A stretch of DNA of 64,000 bases from Mycolicibacter virginiensis (lineage in GTDB: Bacteria > Actinomycetota > Actinomycetes > Mycobacteriales > Mycobacteriaceae): contig NZ_CP092430.2 of NCBI RefSeq assembly GCF_022374935.2, positions 2,480,001-2,544,000 on the forward strand. Reading direction: 5' to 3'. Both the position numbers and the translations under genes were made by a program. The notes beneath the pieces were generated by a model. It searched no databases, had not been told where the DNA came from, and saw only the letters and a list, made by a program, of their open reading frames with translations. Below, piece by piece: positions 38,690-50,386 of this stretch (within the stretch, counting starts at the first letter, position 1; each line of letters starts with the position of its first letter).

Positions 38690-40900
38690 ATGATTGCCCT
38701 GTCCCCGCCTCGACCGGCAGTAAAAGCTGTCGCGGAACCCGCATCCGGTCCACGTCCGACCCCCGGGTCGGCCACCGCGATGGGCACCCGCAAACAGGGC
38801 TTCTACCGCCACGATCTGGACGGTCTGCGGGGCGTCGCAATCGCGTTGGTGGCGGTGTTCCACGTCTGGTTCGGGCGGGTCTCCGGCGGGGTCGACGTCT
38901 TCCTGGCGCTCTCGGGTTTCTTCTTCGGCGGCAAGCTGCTGCGGGTCGCGCTGAACCCGACCTCGTCACTGTCACCGGTCCCCGACCTGGTCCGGTTGGT
39001 CCGCCGCCTGCTGCCCGCCCTGGTGGTGGTGCTGGCCGCCTGCGCGGTGCTGACCATCTGGATCCAGCCGCAGACCCGCTGGGAGACGTTCGCAGACCAG
39101 AGCCTGGCCAGCCTCGGCTATTACCAGAACTGGGAGCTGGCCCGCAGCGCCGCGGACTACCTGCAGGCCGGTGAGGCCGTCAGCCCCCTGCAGCACATCT
39201 GGTCGATGTCGGTGCAGGGCCAGTTTTACTTGAGCTTCCTGCTGCTCGTCTTCGGCTTCGCCTTCCTGTTCCGGCGCGTGCTCGGCAAGCACCTGCGTGC
39301 CGCGTTCGTCGTGCTGCTCACGGCGCTGACCGTGGCCTCGTTCTGGTATGCGATCGTCGCGCATCAGGACAATCAGTCACTGGCCTACTACAACAGCTTC
39401 GCCCGCGCCTGGGAGCTGTTGATCGGCGCGCTGGCGGGCGCGCTGGTCCCCTACATCCGCTGGCCGATGTGGCTGCGGACGGTCGTCAGCACGGTGGCGC
39501 TGGCAGCCATCCTGAGCTGCGGGGCCCTGATCGAGGGCGTGCGAGAGTTCCCCGGCCCGTGGGCGCTGGTGCCGGTCGGCGCCACGGTGGCATTCATCCT
39601 GGCCGGGGCCAACCGGCAATCCCGGCCAAGTACCAGCGCCAAACTGCCCTGGCCCAACCGGTGGCTGGCGTCAGCGCCGCTGGTGACGCTCGGCTCGATG
39701 GCCTACTCGTTGTACCTGTGGCACTGGCCGTTGCTGATCTTTTGGCTGTCCTACAGCGGGCATCGGCACGCAAGCCTGCTCGACGGCGCAGTGATCCTGT
39801 TGGTGTCGGGTGTCTTGGCATATCTGACCACCCGGTTCGTCGAAGATCCGCTGCGCTCCCGCAAGCCCGCCGGCCAGGCGGCTGCGCCGGTGGTGCGGCC
39901 GCGGTGGCGCAAGCCCGCGGCCGGCTGGTGGCGGCGCCCGACGTCGGTGCTGGGCTCGACGGTGGTGCTGCTGGGGGTGGCGCTGACGGCGACGTCATTC
40001 TCCTGGCGCGAACATGTCACGGTGCAGCGTGCCAGCGGCACCGAGCTGGTCAAGCTCAGCAAGGACGACTACCCCGGCGCCCGCGCGCTGCTGAAGCACA
40101 AGCGAGTCCCCAAACTGCGGATGCGGCCCACCATCCTCGAGGCCAAGAAGGACCTGCCGCGCTCCACTCGGGAAGGTTGCATCAGCAACTTCACCAACCC
40201 GGACCTGATCAACTGCACCTACGGCGACAAGGAAGCGACGCGGACGGTCGCGCTGGCCGGCGGATCGCATGCCGAACACTGGCTGCCCGCGCTGGACATC
40301 CTCGGCCAGCGGCACCACTTCAAGGTGGTCACCTACCTCAAGATGGGCTGCCCGCTGTCCACCGAGAAGGTCCCGCTGATCATGGGAAACAACGCCCCCT
40401 ACCCGCAGTGCTACCAGTGGGTGGGCAAGACGATGGAAAAGTTGATCGCCGATCACCCGGACTTCGTATTCACCACCGCCACCCGGCCGTGGAACATCAA
40501 ACCCGGCGACGTGATGCCGGGAACCTATATCGGGATCTGGAAGCAGCTGTCGGACAACCACATTCCCATCCTGGGAGTCCGCGACACCCCGTGGCTGGTC
40601 CGCGACGGTGACCCGTTCCAGCCGGCGGACTGCCTGGCCTCCGGCGGTGACGCGGAGTCCTGCGGCATCAAACGCTCCGAAGTGCTCGTCGAGCGCAACC
40701 CCACCCTGGACTTCGTTGGGAAATTCCCGCTGCTCAAGCCGCTGGACCTCTCCGACGCCGTCTGCGACAAAGAGATCTGCCGCGCGGTCGAGGGGAATGT
40801 GCTGGTCTATCACGACTCTCACCACCTGTCGGCGACCTACATGCGCACCATGACCGGAGAGCTCGGTCGTCAGATGGGTGCGGCCACCGGCTGGTGGTGA
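38690..40900 (+). CDS. Acyltransferase-3 / SGNH membrane protein (Rv1565c-like)
   Basis: The 736-aa protein has an N-terminal acyltransferase-3 membrane domain with about 10-11 helices (residues 35-460) and a C-terminal extracytoplasmic SGNH-like domain (about 500-730). The conserved motif RGVAIALVAVFHVWFGRVSGG (in part VAVFHVWFG) carries the family His. The SGNH part shows AGGSHAEHW and HDSHHLS as catalytic blocks. OafA/YrhL-type proteins O-acetylate sugars or cell-wall glycans. M. tuberculosis Rv1565c (729 aa) is the positional counterpart. The acceptor is unknown. Confidence 0.88.
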   Translation: MIALSPPRPAVKAVAEPASGPRPTPGSATAMGTRKQGFYRHDLDGLRGVAIALVAVFHVWFGRVSGGVDVFLALSGFFFGGKLLRVALNPTSSLSPVPDLVRLVRRLLPALVVVLAACAVLTIWIQPQTRWETFADQSLASLGYYQNWELARSAADYLQAGEAVSPLQHIWSMSVQGQFYLSFLLLVFGFAFLFRRVLGKHLRAAFVVLLTALTVASFWYAIVAHQDNQSLAYYNSFARAWELLIGALAGALVPYIRWPMWLRTVVSTVALAAILSCGALIEGVREFPGPWALVPVGATVAFILAGANRQSRPSTSAKLPWPNRWLASAPLVTLGSMAYSLYLWHWPLLIFWLSYSGHRHASLLDGAVILLVSGVLAYLTTRFVEDPLRSRKPAGQAAAPVVRPRWRKPAAGWWRRPTSVLGSTVVLLGVALTATSFSWREHVTVQRASGTELVKLSKDDYPGARALLKHKRVPKLRMRPTILEAKKDLPRSTREGCISNFTNPDLINCTYGDKEATRTVALAGGSHAEHWLPALDILGQRHHFKVVTYLKMGCPLSTEKVPLIMGNNAPYPQCYQWVGKTMEKLIADHPDFVFTTATRPWNIKPGDVMPGTYIGIWKQLSDNHIPILGVRDTPWLVRDGDPFQPADCLASGGDAESCGIKRSEVLVERNPTLDFVGKFPLLKPLDLSDAVCDKEICRAVEGNVLVYHDSHHLSATYMRTMTGELGRQMGAATGWW

Positions 40901-40950
40901 ACCCGGCCATGCTCGGCGGCGGACGCCGGGAAAGCGGATAAGGTCGAGCG

Positions 40951-43119
<2,169 letters not shown>

Positions 43120-43120
43120 G

Positions 43121-44497
43121 CTAGGCCGCCCGGCGCCCGAAGTAGCGGATCCCGGCGAGCTGTGGAATGCGATACGGGCTGCGGAGGCGCCGCGTCGCCT
43201 GCCCGCGTCCGCGCAAGTGATATCGGCTCAGTTCGCGTCGCACCGAGGGCGCCAGCAGCGGCCCCAACACGGCGCCGGCGCCCAGCGCCAGGGCAAGCCC
43301 GGCGGCCAGTCCGAGGGTGCCTCCGGCGTTGGGCTGCCCGTTGACCAGTTGCACGAAGCCCCGGAACAGGGTCAGTCCGGGAACCAGCGGGATGATGCCC
43401 GCCATGATGATCACCAGCGGCGTGACCCGCAGCCGCGGCGCCAGCAGGGTGCCGACCAGCCCGGTCGCCGCGGCGGCCGCGAACGAGCTCACAATCGGAT
43501 TGGCCTGCACCAGTTGCAATCCGAAGAACAGCAGCGTGGCGGTCGCCCCGGCGAGACCAGCCGCCAGTGCCGCCTTGAGTTGCGCGTAGCCGGCAAGCGC
43601 AGCGGCGGCCGCGCCGGTGGCGCCCGCCATTAGGTACACCGGAACGCTCAGCGCCGCGACCGGCATCTCGGGGCTCACCCGGACCTGCACTCCGAACGCC
43701 CCGCCGATCTGCACCGCGATCGAGACGCCGACCAAAATGCCGACCGACAAGAGCAGGATGTCCATGCCCCGGGAGACGGCCGTGAGTTGGTAGCCGGTGA
43801 TGGCGTCCTGCACGGAGCCGACGGTGGCCAGCCCGGACAACAGCACCACGATATTGGCGGCCACCACCGGTGCCACCGGGGTCCCGGCGGGCAGCCAGCC
43901 GACGGCATGCAGGCCGATGGCCACCCCGGTGGCGACCGCGGCGGCGACGACCTGCTGGAACAGCAGTGGCAGTTGCCAGCCGTTGAGCACGCGGCCGATC
44001 CGGTCGATCAGGGCGGTGGTGCCTGCCGAGATCAGGGCGACCAGGGGCCCGGCGCCGATCAGTACGGCGAAGGCACCGGCCATCACCGCCCAGCCGGTGG
44101 TGGCCACCCAGCGGGGATAGGGGTGGTCGGCCCGAATCACGATGTCGAGCTGCTGTTGCACCCACTCGGGATCGGGCGTCGTGTTCACGACGCGCTCGGC
44201 CAGGTTGGTGGCCAGCTGCAGCCGGGTGTAGTCCAGTGAGCGTGACTGCACCAGATACATCGCGGTGACCGGGGCGCCCGGCACCCCGCGCGGTACCGAC
44301 ACCCGGATCGAGTTGGCCATGATGTCCACCTGGGTCTGCGGCAGCCCGTAGGCGGTGGCGATGGCCAACATGCTCGAGGCGACGTCGGCGGTTCCCGCCT
44401 GTGACCCCAGCAGCAGCTGCCCGAATCGCAGGGCGATATCCAGCACCCGACGGACGTCGGTTTCATCCATGCGCATTGTCTCCGATGACACCATCAC
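43121..44497 (-). CDS. ThrE-family threonine/serine exporter
   Basis: The 458-aa protein combines the N-terminal ThrE domain (DUF1212, about residues 15-260) and the C-terminal domain (DUF3815, about 280-410), with about ten hydrophobic helices. The soluble N-terminal part shows GTADVASSMLAIATAYGL and RVSVPRG, typical of ThrE. ThrE of Corynebacterium exports threonine and serine. It lies 54 nt downstream of ilvA (threonine dehydratase) on the same strand, suggesting a joint role in threonine overflow. GTG 44497 or ATG 44494 may start the protein. Confidence 0.85.
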   Translation of the reverse strand: MMVSSETMRMDETDVRRVLDIALRFGQLLLGSQAGTADVASSMLAIATAYGLPQTQVDIMANSIRVSVPRGVPGAPVTAMYLVQSRSLDYTRLQLATNLAERVVNTTPDPEWVQQQLDIVIRADHPYPRWVATTGWAVMAGAFAVLIGAGPLVALISAGTTALIDRIGRVLNGWQLPLLFQQVVAAAVATGVAIGLHAVGWLPAGTPVAPVVAANIVVLLSGLATVGSVQDAITGYQLTAVSRGMDILLLSVGILVGVSIAVQIGGAFGVQVRVSPEMPVAALSVPVYLMAGATGAAAAALAGYAQLKAALAAGLAGATATLLFFGLQLVQANPIVSSFAAAAATGLVGTLLAPRLRVTPLVIIMAGIIPLVPGLTLFRGFVQLVNGQPNAGGTLGLAAGLALALGAGAVLGPLLAPSVRRELSRYHLRGRGQATRRLRSPYRIPQLAGIRYFGRRAA

Positions 44498-44551
44498 GGT
44501 CGGCTACCCGTTCGGCGCCCGGAGCTCACCTGCCGCGGCGGATCCGCGCTG

Positions 44552-45865
44552 CTACAGCAGGTAGCGATAGGCCGGAGAGCCCGGCTCCAGCGGCTCGACG
44601 TGGATCTCCGAGGTGCGCATCCGGTCCAGCAGGCCGTCGAGATCGGCAGCCGAGCCCAGTTGCACACCGACCAGGGCCTCGCCGGTCTCCCGGTTATTGC
44701 GCTTGACGTACTCGAACAGTGTGACGTCGTCGCTGGGCCCGAGAACCTCGTCGAGGAAGCGCCGCAAGGCGCCCGGTTCCTGGGGGAAGTCGACCAGGAA
44801 GTAGTGCTTGAGGCCCAGGTGCACCAGCGAGCGCTCCAGGATCTCGCCGTAGCGGGAGACGTCATTGTTACCGCCGGAGATCAGGCACACCACCGTGGAG
44901 CCCGGGGCGACATCGGCCTCCAGCAGCGCGGCCACCGAGAGGGCGCCCGCCGGCTCGGCGATGATCCCCTCGTTCTGATACAGGTCGAGCATCGCGGTGC
45001 AGACCGCACCTTCGTCGACGGTGGTCACCGACACCATGTCGCCGGCCCCGGACAGCACCGCAAACGGCAGCGCACCGGCACGCCGGACGGCCGCACCGTC
45101 GACGAACTGGTCGACGTGGTCCAGGCTCACCAGCTCCCCCGCGGCCAGCGCGGCCATCATCGATGCGGCGCCGGCCGGCTCGACGCCAAGCACGGCACTC
45201 TTGGTGGTCCGCTCGGCCAGGTAGGTGGTGATGCCAGAGATGCAGCCACCGCCCCCGACCGGCACCACCACCAGGTCCGGTTCGGTATCGAGCTGGTCGA
45301 GTAGCTCCACCGCGATGGTGCCCTGGCCCGCCATTGTCCGCAGGTCGTCGTAGGGCGGCACCAGCGTCGCACCGGTGCGGGCGACATCGGCCAAGGCCGC
45401 CTCCGCGGCCAGGTCGTAGGTCGCACCGCCGACGATCAGCTCAATGAACTCGCCGCCGTGGTAGCGAATGCGGTCCCGCTTCTGCTTCGGCGTCTTGGCA
45501 GGCACATAGACCCGGCCGTGCACACCGAGCGACCGGCACGCGTAGGCGAATCCCTGCGCGTGATTACCGGCCGACGAGCACACCACGCCGGCCGCGAGCT
45601 CGGCCTCGCTGAGCTGGACCAGCAGGTTGTAGGCGCCACGCAGTTTGTAGGAGCGCACCGACTGCAGATCTTCACGCTTGACATAGACGTTGGCGCCGGT
45701 CAGCTCTGAGAGCCGGTCGCTGTACTGCAGCGGGGTGGGTGCGACCACACCGGCGATTCGCTTGGCCGCCGCGTCAATGTCGGCCGCGGTCAACGGACCC
45801 TTCAACGGGCCCTGTGCGGGGCCTGGATGGGAGCCACTTCGGTTCTGGCGCAGTTCGGCGGACAC
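44552..45865 (-). CDS. ilvA: Threonine dehydratase, biosynthetic type
   Basis: IlvA deaminates threonine to 2-oxobutyrate, the first committed step to isoleucine. The 437-aa protein has PLP lysine K74 in RSYKLRGAYN, the SSAGNHAQGFA loop near residue 95, and the glycine loop VPVGGGGCISG near 200. A single short ACT-like regulatory domain (about residues 345-437, YFLVDFPQEPGALRRFL) replaces the two found in enterobacterial IlvA, as in M. tuberculosis (429 aa). GTG start. Confidence 0.95.
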   Translation of the reverse strand: MSAELRQNRSGSHPGPAQGPLKGPLTAADIDAAAKRIAGVVAPTPLQYSDRLSELTGANVYVKREDLQSVRSYKLRGAYNLLVQLSEAELAAGVVCSSAGNHAQGFAYACRSLGVHGRVYVPAKTPKQKRDRIRYHGGEFIELIVGGATYDLAAEAALADVARTGATLVPPYDDLRTMAGQGTIAVELLDQLDTEPDLVVVPVGGGGCISGITTYLAERTTKSAVLGVEPAGAASMMAALAAGELVSLDHVDQFVDGAAVRRAGALPFAVLSGAGDMVSVTTVDEGAVCTAMLDLYQNEGIIAEPAGALSVAALLEADVAPGSTVVCLISGGNNDVSRYGEILERSLVHLGLKHYFLVDFPQEPGALRRFLDEVLGPSDDVTLFEYVKRNNRETGEALVGVQLGSAADLDGLLDRMRTSEIHVEPLEPGSPAYRYLL

Positions 45866-45893
45866 CGCAATATGGTGTCACCCAGCAGGGGGT

Positions 45894-46331
45894 TCAGCCC
45901 ACCGGGGTCAGCACGAACACCGGGATCTGACGATCGGTCTTCTCCTGATACTCGGCGTAGTACGGGAACGCTTCGACCGCGCGTTCCCACCACAGCGCCT
46001 TTTCCTCGCCGAATACCTCGCGGGCGTCGTAGTCGCCGGTGACGGGTCCGTCCTGCAGCTCGACGCGCGGGTTCGCGGCGACGTTGTAGTACCAGACCGG
46101 GTTCTGCGGGGCGCCGCCCAGCGACGCGACGATCGCGTACTCACCGTTGTGCTCCACCCGCATCAGCGGGATCTTGCGTAGCTTGCCGGTCTTGGCGCCG
46201 ACCGTGGTCAACAGCACGACCGGCTTGCCTTTCATCTCGATGCCCTCGGTGCCACCGGACTCCATGTACTTCTCGGCGTTCTCACGTGACCAATCCAACG
46301 GGCTGGGTGCATATTCTCCGCTCAGAGGCAT
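45894..46331 (-). CDS. Ddn family F420-dependent nitroreductase-like protein, Rv1558-like
   Basis: The 145-aa protein contains the Ddn fold motifs [21 protein letters not shown] (in part [15 protein letters not shown], about residues 43-57), [19 protein letters not shown] near 66, and [15 protein letters not shown] near the end. Such proteins use F420H2 to reduce nitro-compounds, quinones or enones. Position next to ilvA and length match Rv1558 (148 aa). Confidence 0.9.
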   Translation of the reverse strand: MPLSGEYAPSPLDWSRENAEKYMESGGTEGIEMKGKPVVLLTTVGAKTGKLRKIPLMRVEHNGEYAIVASLGGAPQNPVWYYNVAANPRVELQDGPVTGDYDAREVFGEEKALWWERAVEAFPYYAEYQEKTDRQIPVFVLTPVG

Positions 46332-46421
46332 GCAGCCAGAGTAGTACCGTGCTACGACATAACAATCCGACCTGCAGATTTCGGCTGGCCTAACAATTGG
46401 TTATCGCGTACCGTTAATCGC

Positions 46422-46625
46422 ATGACCACCGCCGAGCGCTTCGGGCAGCAAGTGCCCATCGCCGGTGTGCCCTGGCCGGCCTACAAACTGGTTGCGCTGG
46501 CCATTGGCCTGGTCACCCTGTTGATCGTCGGTGCCGTGACAGCCAGCGCAGCGGCCGCGGTTCTGACCGCGGCTGGTGTCTGTACCGCGGTGTGGCTCGG
46601 CTTGGGACCGCTTCGCCGATCGTGA
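46422..46625 (+). CDS. Small two-helix membrane protein, hypothetical
   Basis: The 67-aa product has two hydrophobic helices (about residues 22-40 and 42-60) and a short basic end. The ATG follows an AT-richer patch (GTTATCGCGTACCGTTAAT) whose last part may serve as -10 for a leaderless transcript. Not recognised; kept because composition and codon use look protein-coding. Confidence 0.5.
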   Translation: MTTAERFGQQVPIAGVPWPAYKLVALAIGLVTLLIVGAVTASAAAAVLTAAGVCTAVWLGLGPLRRS

Positions 46626-46638
46626 CTGGGGCCGGGCG

Positions 46639-47085
46639 TTACTGCTCGAGCTTCTCGCCTTGAAGGCTGTAGCGGGGATTGGCGTGGCCGCGCGGGCCCG
46701 TCACTTCCACCTGGATGCGCGGCGGAGCGCCTTCGACAGCCACTAACGGGTAGGAGATCGTCGCCCCGGACGCGGTTGCCTGCTCGATACCCGACTGTCC
46801 CGGAGCCTCCTGGATGCTCCTGGCGATCACGTTCGGGTTCAGGTCGGCACGAGGGATGGTGTTCTGCTCGAGTGCGCCCGGTTCACTGCCGGTCAGATCC
46901 ACCGGGATGGGCGCGTCGACGGCCGCCTTTCCGCGGCGGTAGTCATATTCATCGACATTGCTCGGATTGTTCGGATCCACCACCTGCATCGCGACCATCG
47001 ACGGGTTGACTGACACCCGGATCACGCCGTAATCCGGCACGCCGACTTTGGCGTCGATCGCCTTGAACGCCCGGGCTGGGGAACC
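46639..47085 (-). pseudogene. C-terminal remnant of a lipoprotein-like secreted protein
   Basis: The frame from 47085 to 46639 encodes AFKAIDAKVGVPDYG at its start, then VIRVSVNPSMVAMQVVDPN, and ends GEKLEQ. This looks like the distal part of a secreted mycobacterial protein, but no signal peptide or lipobox is present. TAG at 47086-47088 closes the frame. In another frame an ATG overlapping the DUF488 stop reads MTAEGRAHLRALGFPSPG and runs into this region, so a frameshift near 47070 could join them. The only good internal start is GTG 47040 (133 aa). Probably a decayed gene. Confidence 0.5.
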
Positions 47086-47111
47086 CTAACGCCCGCAGAT
47101 GGGCCCGGCCC

Positions 47112-47624
47112 TCAGCCGTCATAGACCAGGACGCCGTGGGCAACTCGGGCTTCGGCGGTCGGCCGATGGTCGCGCAGCTTGCCGTCGTGCATCAGGTGCC
47201 GTACCTCGGTTGCGCGGACCAGTGCGAGATAGTCGGCGATCAGCTTGCGATGACATCGCCACCAGACGGTCTCGGCGCACATCACCGCAACCTGTTGGCC
47301 CGCCGCTTCCGCCAGCAGCTCGTCGATTCCGGCCTGGAAGTCCGCGCTGCGCATGTAGGCCGCGTAGGACCGAAACGAGTCATTGCGCAACCCGATGTCG
47401 GGGCTTGGCCCCTTGACCCGTCGCCAGCCGCCGAGCCGCGGTTCCCACCGATAGCCGATGCCGGCTGCTGGCAGCCAGTGCTGCATCTCCTCTCGCGCGG
47501 TGTCGGGATTGCGCCGGCTTCCCGGAGCGCTGCGTACGTCGACCAGGCTTTGCACGCCGGCACCCGCGAGCAGCGTGGCGATCTCGGCCCGGTCCGCGGT
47601 GCCGTGGCCGAACGTGAAAACCGT
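47112..47624 (-). CDS. DUF488 family protein with unresolved start
   Basis: The encoded sequence fits DUF488: FTFGHGTADRAEIATLL at the beginning, SLVDVRSAPGSRRNP, a GWRR block, then VAVMCAETVWWRCHR with the conserved Cys-x-E pattern and HRKLIADYL. The domain must begin at about 47624, yet between the upstream gene's TGA (47646-47648) and this point the frame has no ATG, GTG or TTG. An ATG with GGGAGA before it exists at 47638, but in a different frame. GTG 47555 would remove the conserved FGHG strand. A frameshift, a sequencing error or an unusual start is needed. Confidence 0.7.
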   Translation of the reverse strand, partial: TVFTFGHGTADRAEIATLLAGAGVQSLVDVRSAPGSRRNPDTAREEMQHWLPAAGIGYRWEPRLGGWRRVKGPSPDIGLRNDSFRSYAAYMRSADFQAGIDELLAEAAGQQVAVMCAETVWWRCHRKLIADYLALVRATEVRHLMHDGKLRDHRPTAEARVAHGVLVYDG

Positions 47625-47645
47625 TGGCGACGTAGCATTCTCCCG

Positions 47646-49478
47646 TCAGACTGCGGCGGCCGGTGCCGCGTCTTCGGCGGCTCGGGGCTGATGTACCTGG
47701 GGACCCGGGTCGTGGGCGTAGAGGCTTTCGATCTCCTCGGCGTATTTCTCGGCGATCGGCCGTCGTTTGAGTTTCATCGTCAGCGTCACCTCGTCGCCGC
47801 CGGGTTCCCATAATGCGGGCAGAACCCGGAAACGCTTGATCTGCTCGACCCGAGACAGCTTGGCGTTGCCCTCGGCGACGCCCGCCGCGATCTGCGCGAT
47901 CACACCCGGGTCATCGGCCAGCGCTGACGGTGTCGCCGAAAGGCCATGAGCAGCGGCATAGGGCGCCACCGAGTCGGCGTCGAACACCATCAGCGCGGTG
48001 TTGTAGGGCCGGGAATCGCCGATCGTGACCATCGCGCCGATCATCGGGCAGGCCGCCAGGATCGCGTTCTCGATGTTCGCCGGCGACATGTTCTTGCCCG
48101 CCGCGTTGATGATCAGTTCCTTCTTGCGGTCGACCACCCGCAGATAACCCTCGGCGTCCTGTTCGAGGATGTCGCCGGTGTGCAGCCATCCGTCGGCGTC
48201 GATCGCCTCGGCGGTCTTCGCCGGCTCCTTGCGGTAGCCCCGCATCACCAGGGGTCCGCGCACCAAGAACTCGCCGTCGTCAGCGATGCGGCTTTCCAGT
48301 CCCGGCAACAACTTTCCGACCGTACCGAGCCGGGCATCCCGCGGGTGCACGGTCGTCGCCACGCAGCTGAGTTCCGACATGCCCCACACTTCGCAGATCG
48401 GGATTCCGAGACCCGCGAAGAACGCGATGGTCTCCTTGGGAATCGGCGCCGCGCCCGACACCGCCCACCGCAGCTCACCCAGGCCCAGCTTGGCACGAAG
48501 CCTGGACAACACCAGCTCGTCGGCCTGCGCCCACTCCGCGGCCAGCTCGTCGGGGACCGGGTCACCGGCCAGTTGCGCCGCGGACCGTTTCGCGCCTACT
48601 GCCAGCGCCCACTGCAACGCGGCGCGACGATTGTCGTCCGGCTCCCCCGCGACAGCGAATTCGACTGCCGCCTTGAGCTTCTCCCACACCCGCGGCACCG
48701 CGCCCCAGATCGTCGGCCGCACATCCGGCAGGGCCGCACCGATCTGGCGTGCGTCGGGCACCACGGTCACCTGGACTCCGGCGATCTCGGAGTTGTAGAG
48801 GCCCATCGCGCGGTCGGCGATATGCGCCGAGGGCAGGTACGAGGTGATCCGGTCGCCGAAGCGCACCCCGAGCACCGCGTCGAGGGCAGCCGCCTCGAAC
48901 AGCAGATTGGTGTGCGTCATCTCCACACCCTTGGGCAGGCCGGTGGTACCGGAGGTATAGATCAGCGTCACGACATCGTCGGGCTGCACTGCCCGCCAGG
49001 CAGATTCGAAGTCAAAGTCGTTGTCGGCGGCGGCCAGCAGCTCCTCGACCGACAAAGTGCCGTCCGGATGCCCGTCTACGCAGACGATGTGTTCGATCGC
49101 CGCTCCGCTGGCCCGGATGGTCTCCACATACGCCTGCTCGCACATCACGACCTTGGTGCCGGCATTGGCGAACAGGTAGCCGAGCTGCTCGGCTGGCAGG
49201 GTGTTGTACACCGAGAACGACGTCGCGCCCAGATGCTGTGCTCCGACCTCCAGCGGGTAGAACTCGATCCGGTTCGCCATCATCAGCGACACCGTGTCAC
49301 CGCGGCGTACCCCGAGCCCGGCCAGGCCGGCCGCGACTTGGCGCACCTGCTGGGCGTAGTCACGCCAGGTCAGGGTCTGCGTATCGCCGACGGTGCGCAA
49401 TGCGACCGCGTCCGGATCGATTGCGGCGGTGCGCTGAAAGGCCTCGCATAAGGTGGCCGCCGGCGGTGTCTGCGTCAT
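47646..49478 (-). CDS. Long-chain fatty-acid-CoA ligase (FadD11/FadD15-like)
   Basis: The 610-aa ANL-superfamily enzyme activates fatty acids to acyl-AMP and then acyl-CoA. Signatures: the P-loop-like LIYTSGTTGLPKGVEMTH (in part YTSGTTGLPKGV, near residue 172), WAVSGAAPIPKE, the AMP-binding WGMSELSCV, GWLHTGDILEQD, VDRKKELIINAAGKNMSP, and C-terminal catalytic Lys in LTMKLKRRPI. Neighbourhood suggests a FadD11 (Rv1550) counterpart. It is preceded by an enoyl-CoA hydratase gene on the same strand 24 nt away, so both may act in fatty-acid degradation. Confidence 0.93.
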   Translation of the reverse strand: MTQTPPAATLCEAFQRTAAIDPDAVALRTVGDTQTLTWRDYAQQVRQVAAGLAGLGVRRGDTVSLMMANRIEFYPLEVGAQHLGATSFSVYNTLPAEQLGYLFANAGTKVVMCEQAYVETIRASGAAIEHIVCVDGHPDGTLSVEELLAAADNDFDFESAWRAVQPDDVVTLIYTSGTTGLPKGVEMTHTNLLFEAAALDAVLGVRFGDRITSYLPSAHIADRAMGLYNSEIAGVQVTVVPDARQIGAALPDVRPTIWGAVPRVWEKLKAAVEFAVAGEPDDNRRAALQWALAVGAKRSAAQLAGDPVPDELAAEWAQADELVLSRLRAKLGLGELRWAVSGAAPIPKETIAFFAGLGIPICEVWGMSELSCVATTVHPRDARLGTVGKLLPGLESRIADDGEFLVRGPLVMRGYRKEPAKTAEAIDADGWLHTGDILEQDAEGYLRVVDRKKELIINAAGKNMSPANIENAILAACPMIGAMVTIGDSRPYNTALMVFDADSVAPYAAAHGLSATPSALADDPGVIAQIAAGVAEGNAKLSRVEQIKRFRVLPALWEPGGDEVTLTMKLKRRPIAEKYAEEIESLYAHDPGPQVHQPRAAEDAAPAAAV

Positions 49479-49502
49479 CTGTTCCTCCTGCTCGCGGCCG
49501 CG

Positions 49503-50300
49503 TCAGCGGCGACTGACTCGTTCCAGATATGCCATCGCCGATGCCTGCGATTCGGGATCGTGCACCGCGGTGACCAGTGCATCGGCGTCGTTCCAGCTGC
49601 GAGTGGTCCCCACCATGCCGTCGGTCACGGCATTGACCTGCCGTTTGGTGCCGCCCAACGTGAGGGCGGACTTGTTGACCAGCTGGCCCACCAGCTCGTC
49701 GACCGCCGTGTCGAGGTCTGCCTCGGGTACCACTCGGTTGAGGAATCCGATCGCCTTGGCCTCGGCGGCACCGAACGGGCGGCAGGTCATCACCAGTTCC
49801 TTGGTGAGCGCCGGACCTATCTCGCGGACCAGCCTCGAGATCCCGCCCCAGGCCAGCGGAATGCCCAGGTCGACCTCCGGAATCGAGAACCGGGTGCCCT
49901 CGGCCGCCACCCGCAGGTCACACGCTGCGGCCAACACGACGCCGCCGCCCACACAGTGACCGTGCAGCCGCGCCACCGTCACCGCCCGCATGGCCTCGAT
50001 GGCCTCTGCCATCCGACGACCGGCGTCGGCGGCCTCCCGCAGGGCTCCGGCACCATCGGCGGCGGCCACGAACGCGGCCAGATCGGCGCCGGCAGAGAAC
50101 GCCCGGCCGCTCCCGGCCACGACCACCACCTTGACCGCGGGCCGAGCATCGAACCAGCGGGCCGCCGCCACCAGCTCGTCGAGCGTCACGGTGCCCAGCG
50201 GGTTGAGCTTGTCAGGCCGACTCAGCGTGATGGAGCCGAGCGCCCCGTCGGCTGTCACCGCGATGGTGGAGGCCTGCAGAATCTCGGTGGCGGTTTCCAT
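49503..50300 (-). CDS. Enoyl-CoA hydratase/isomerase family protein
   Basis: The 265-aa crotonase-fold protein has the oxyanion-hole residues in AFSAGADLAAF near residue 65 and HGHCVGGGVVLAAACD near 112, then PEVDLGIPLAWGGISRLVREIG near 142, where the Glu of EVDLG could be a catalytic acid. It may hydrate 2-enoyl-CoA or isomerise. It overlaps functionally with the following FadD gene; the echA number is not assigned. Confidence 0.88.
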   Translation of the reverse strand: METATEILQASTIAVTADGALGSITLSRPDKLNPLGTVTLDELVAAARWFDARPAVKVVVVAGSGRAFSAGADLAAFVAAADGAGALREAADAGRRMAEAIEAMRAVTVARLHGHCVGGGVVLAAACDLRVAAEGTRFSIPEVDLGIPLAWGGISRLVREIGPALTKELVMTCRPFGAAEAKAIGFLNRVVPEADLDTAVDELVGQLVNKSALTLGGTKRQVNAVTDGMVGTTRSWNDADALVTAVHDPESQASAMAYLERVSRR

Positions 50301-50386
50301 GGCGTCGACGTTAGTGGCGCTGCCCCGGCCAAGGCGCGGGATTGCCGTTACGGGCCGCTACCGGCGATATCGCTTACGGTGAGCGA

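Noticed and set aside
47646..50300. Mobile insertion carrying fadD and enoyl-CoA hydratase genes
   Set aside because: No terminal repeats, transposase or integrase seen; base composition resembles the backbone.
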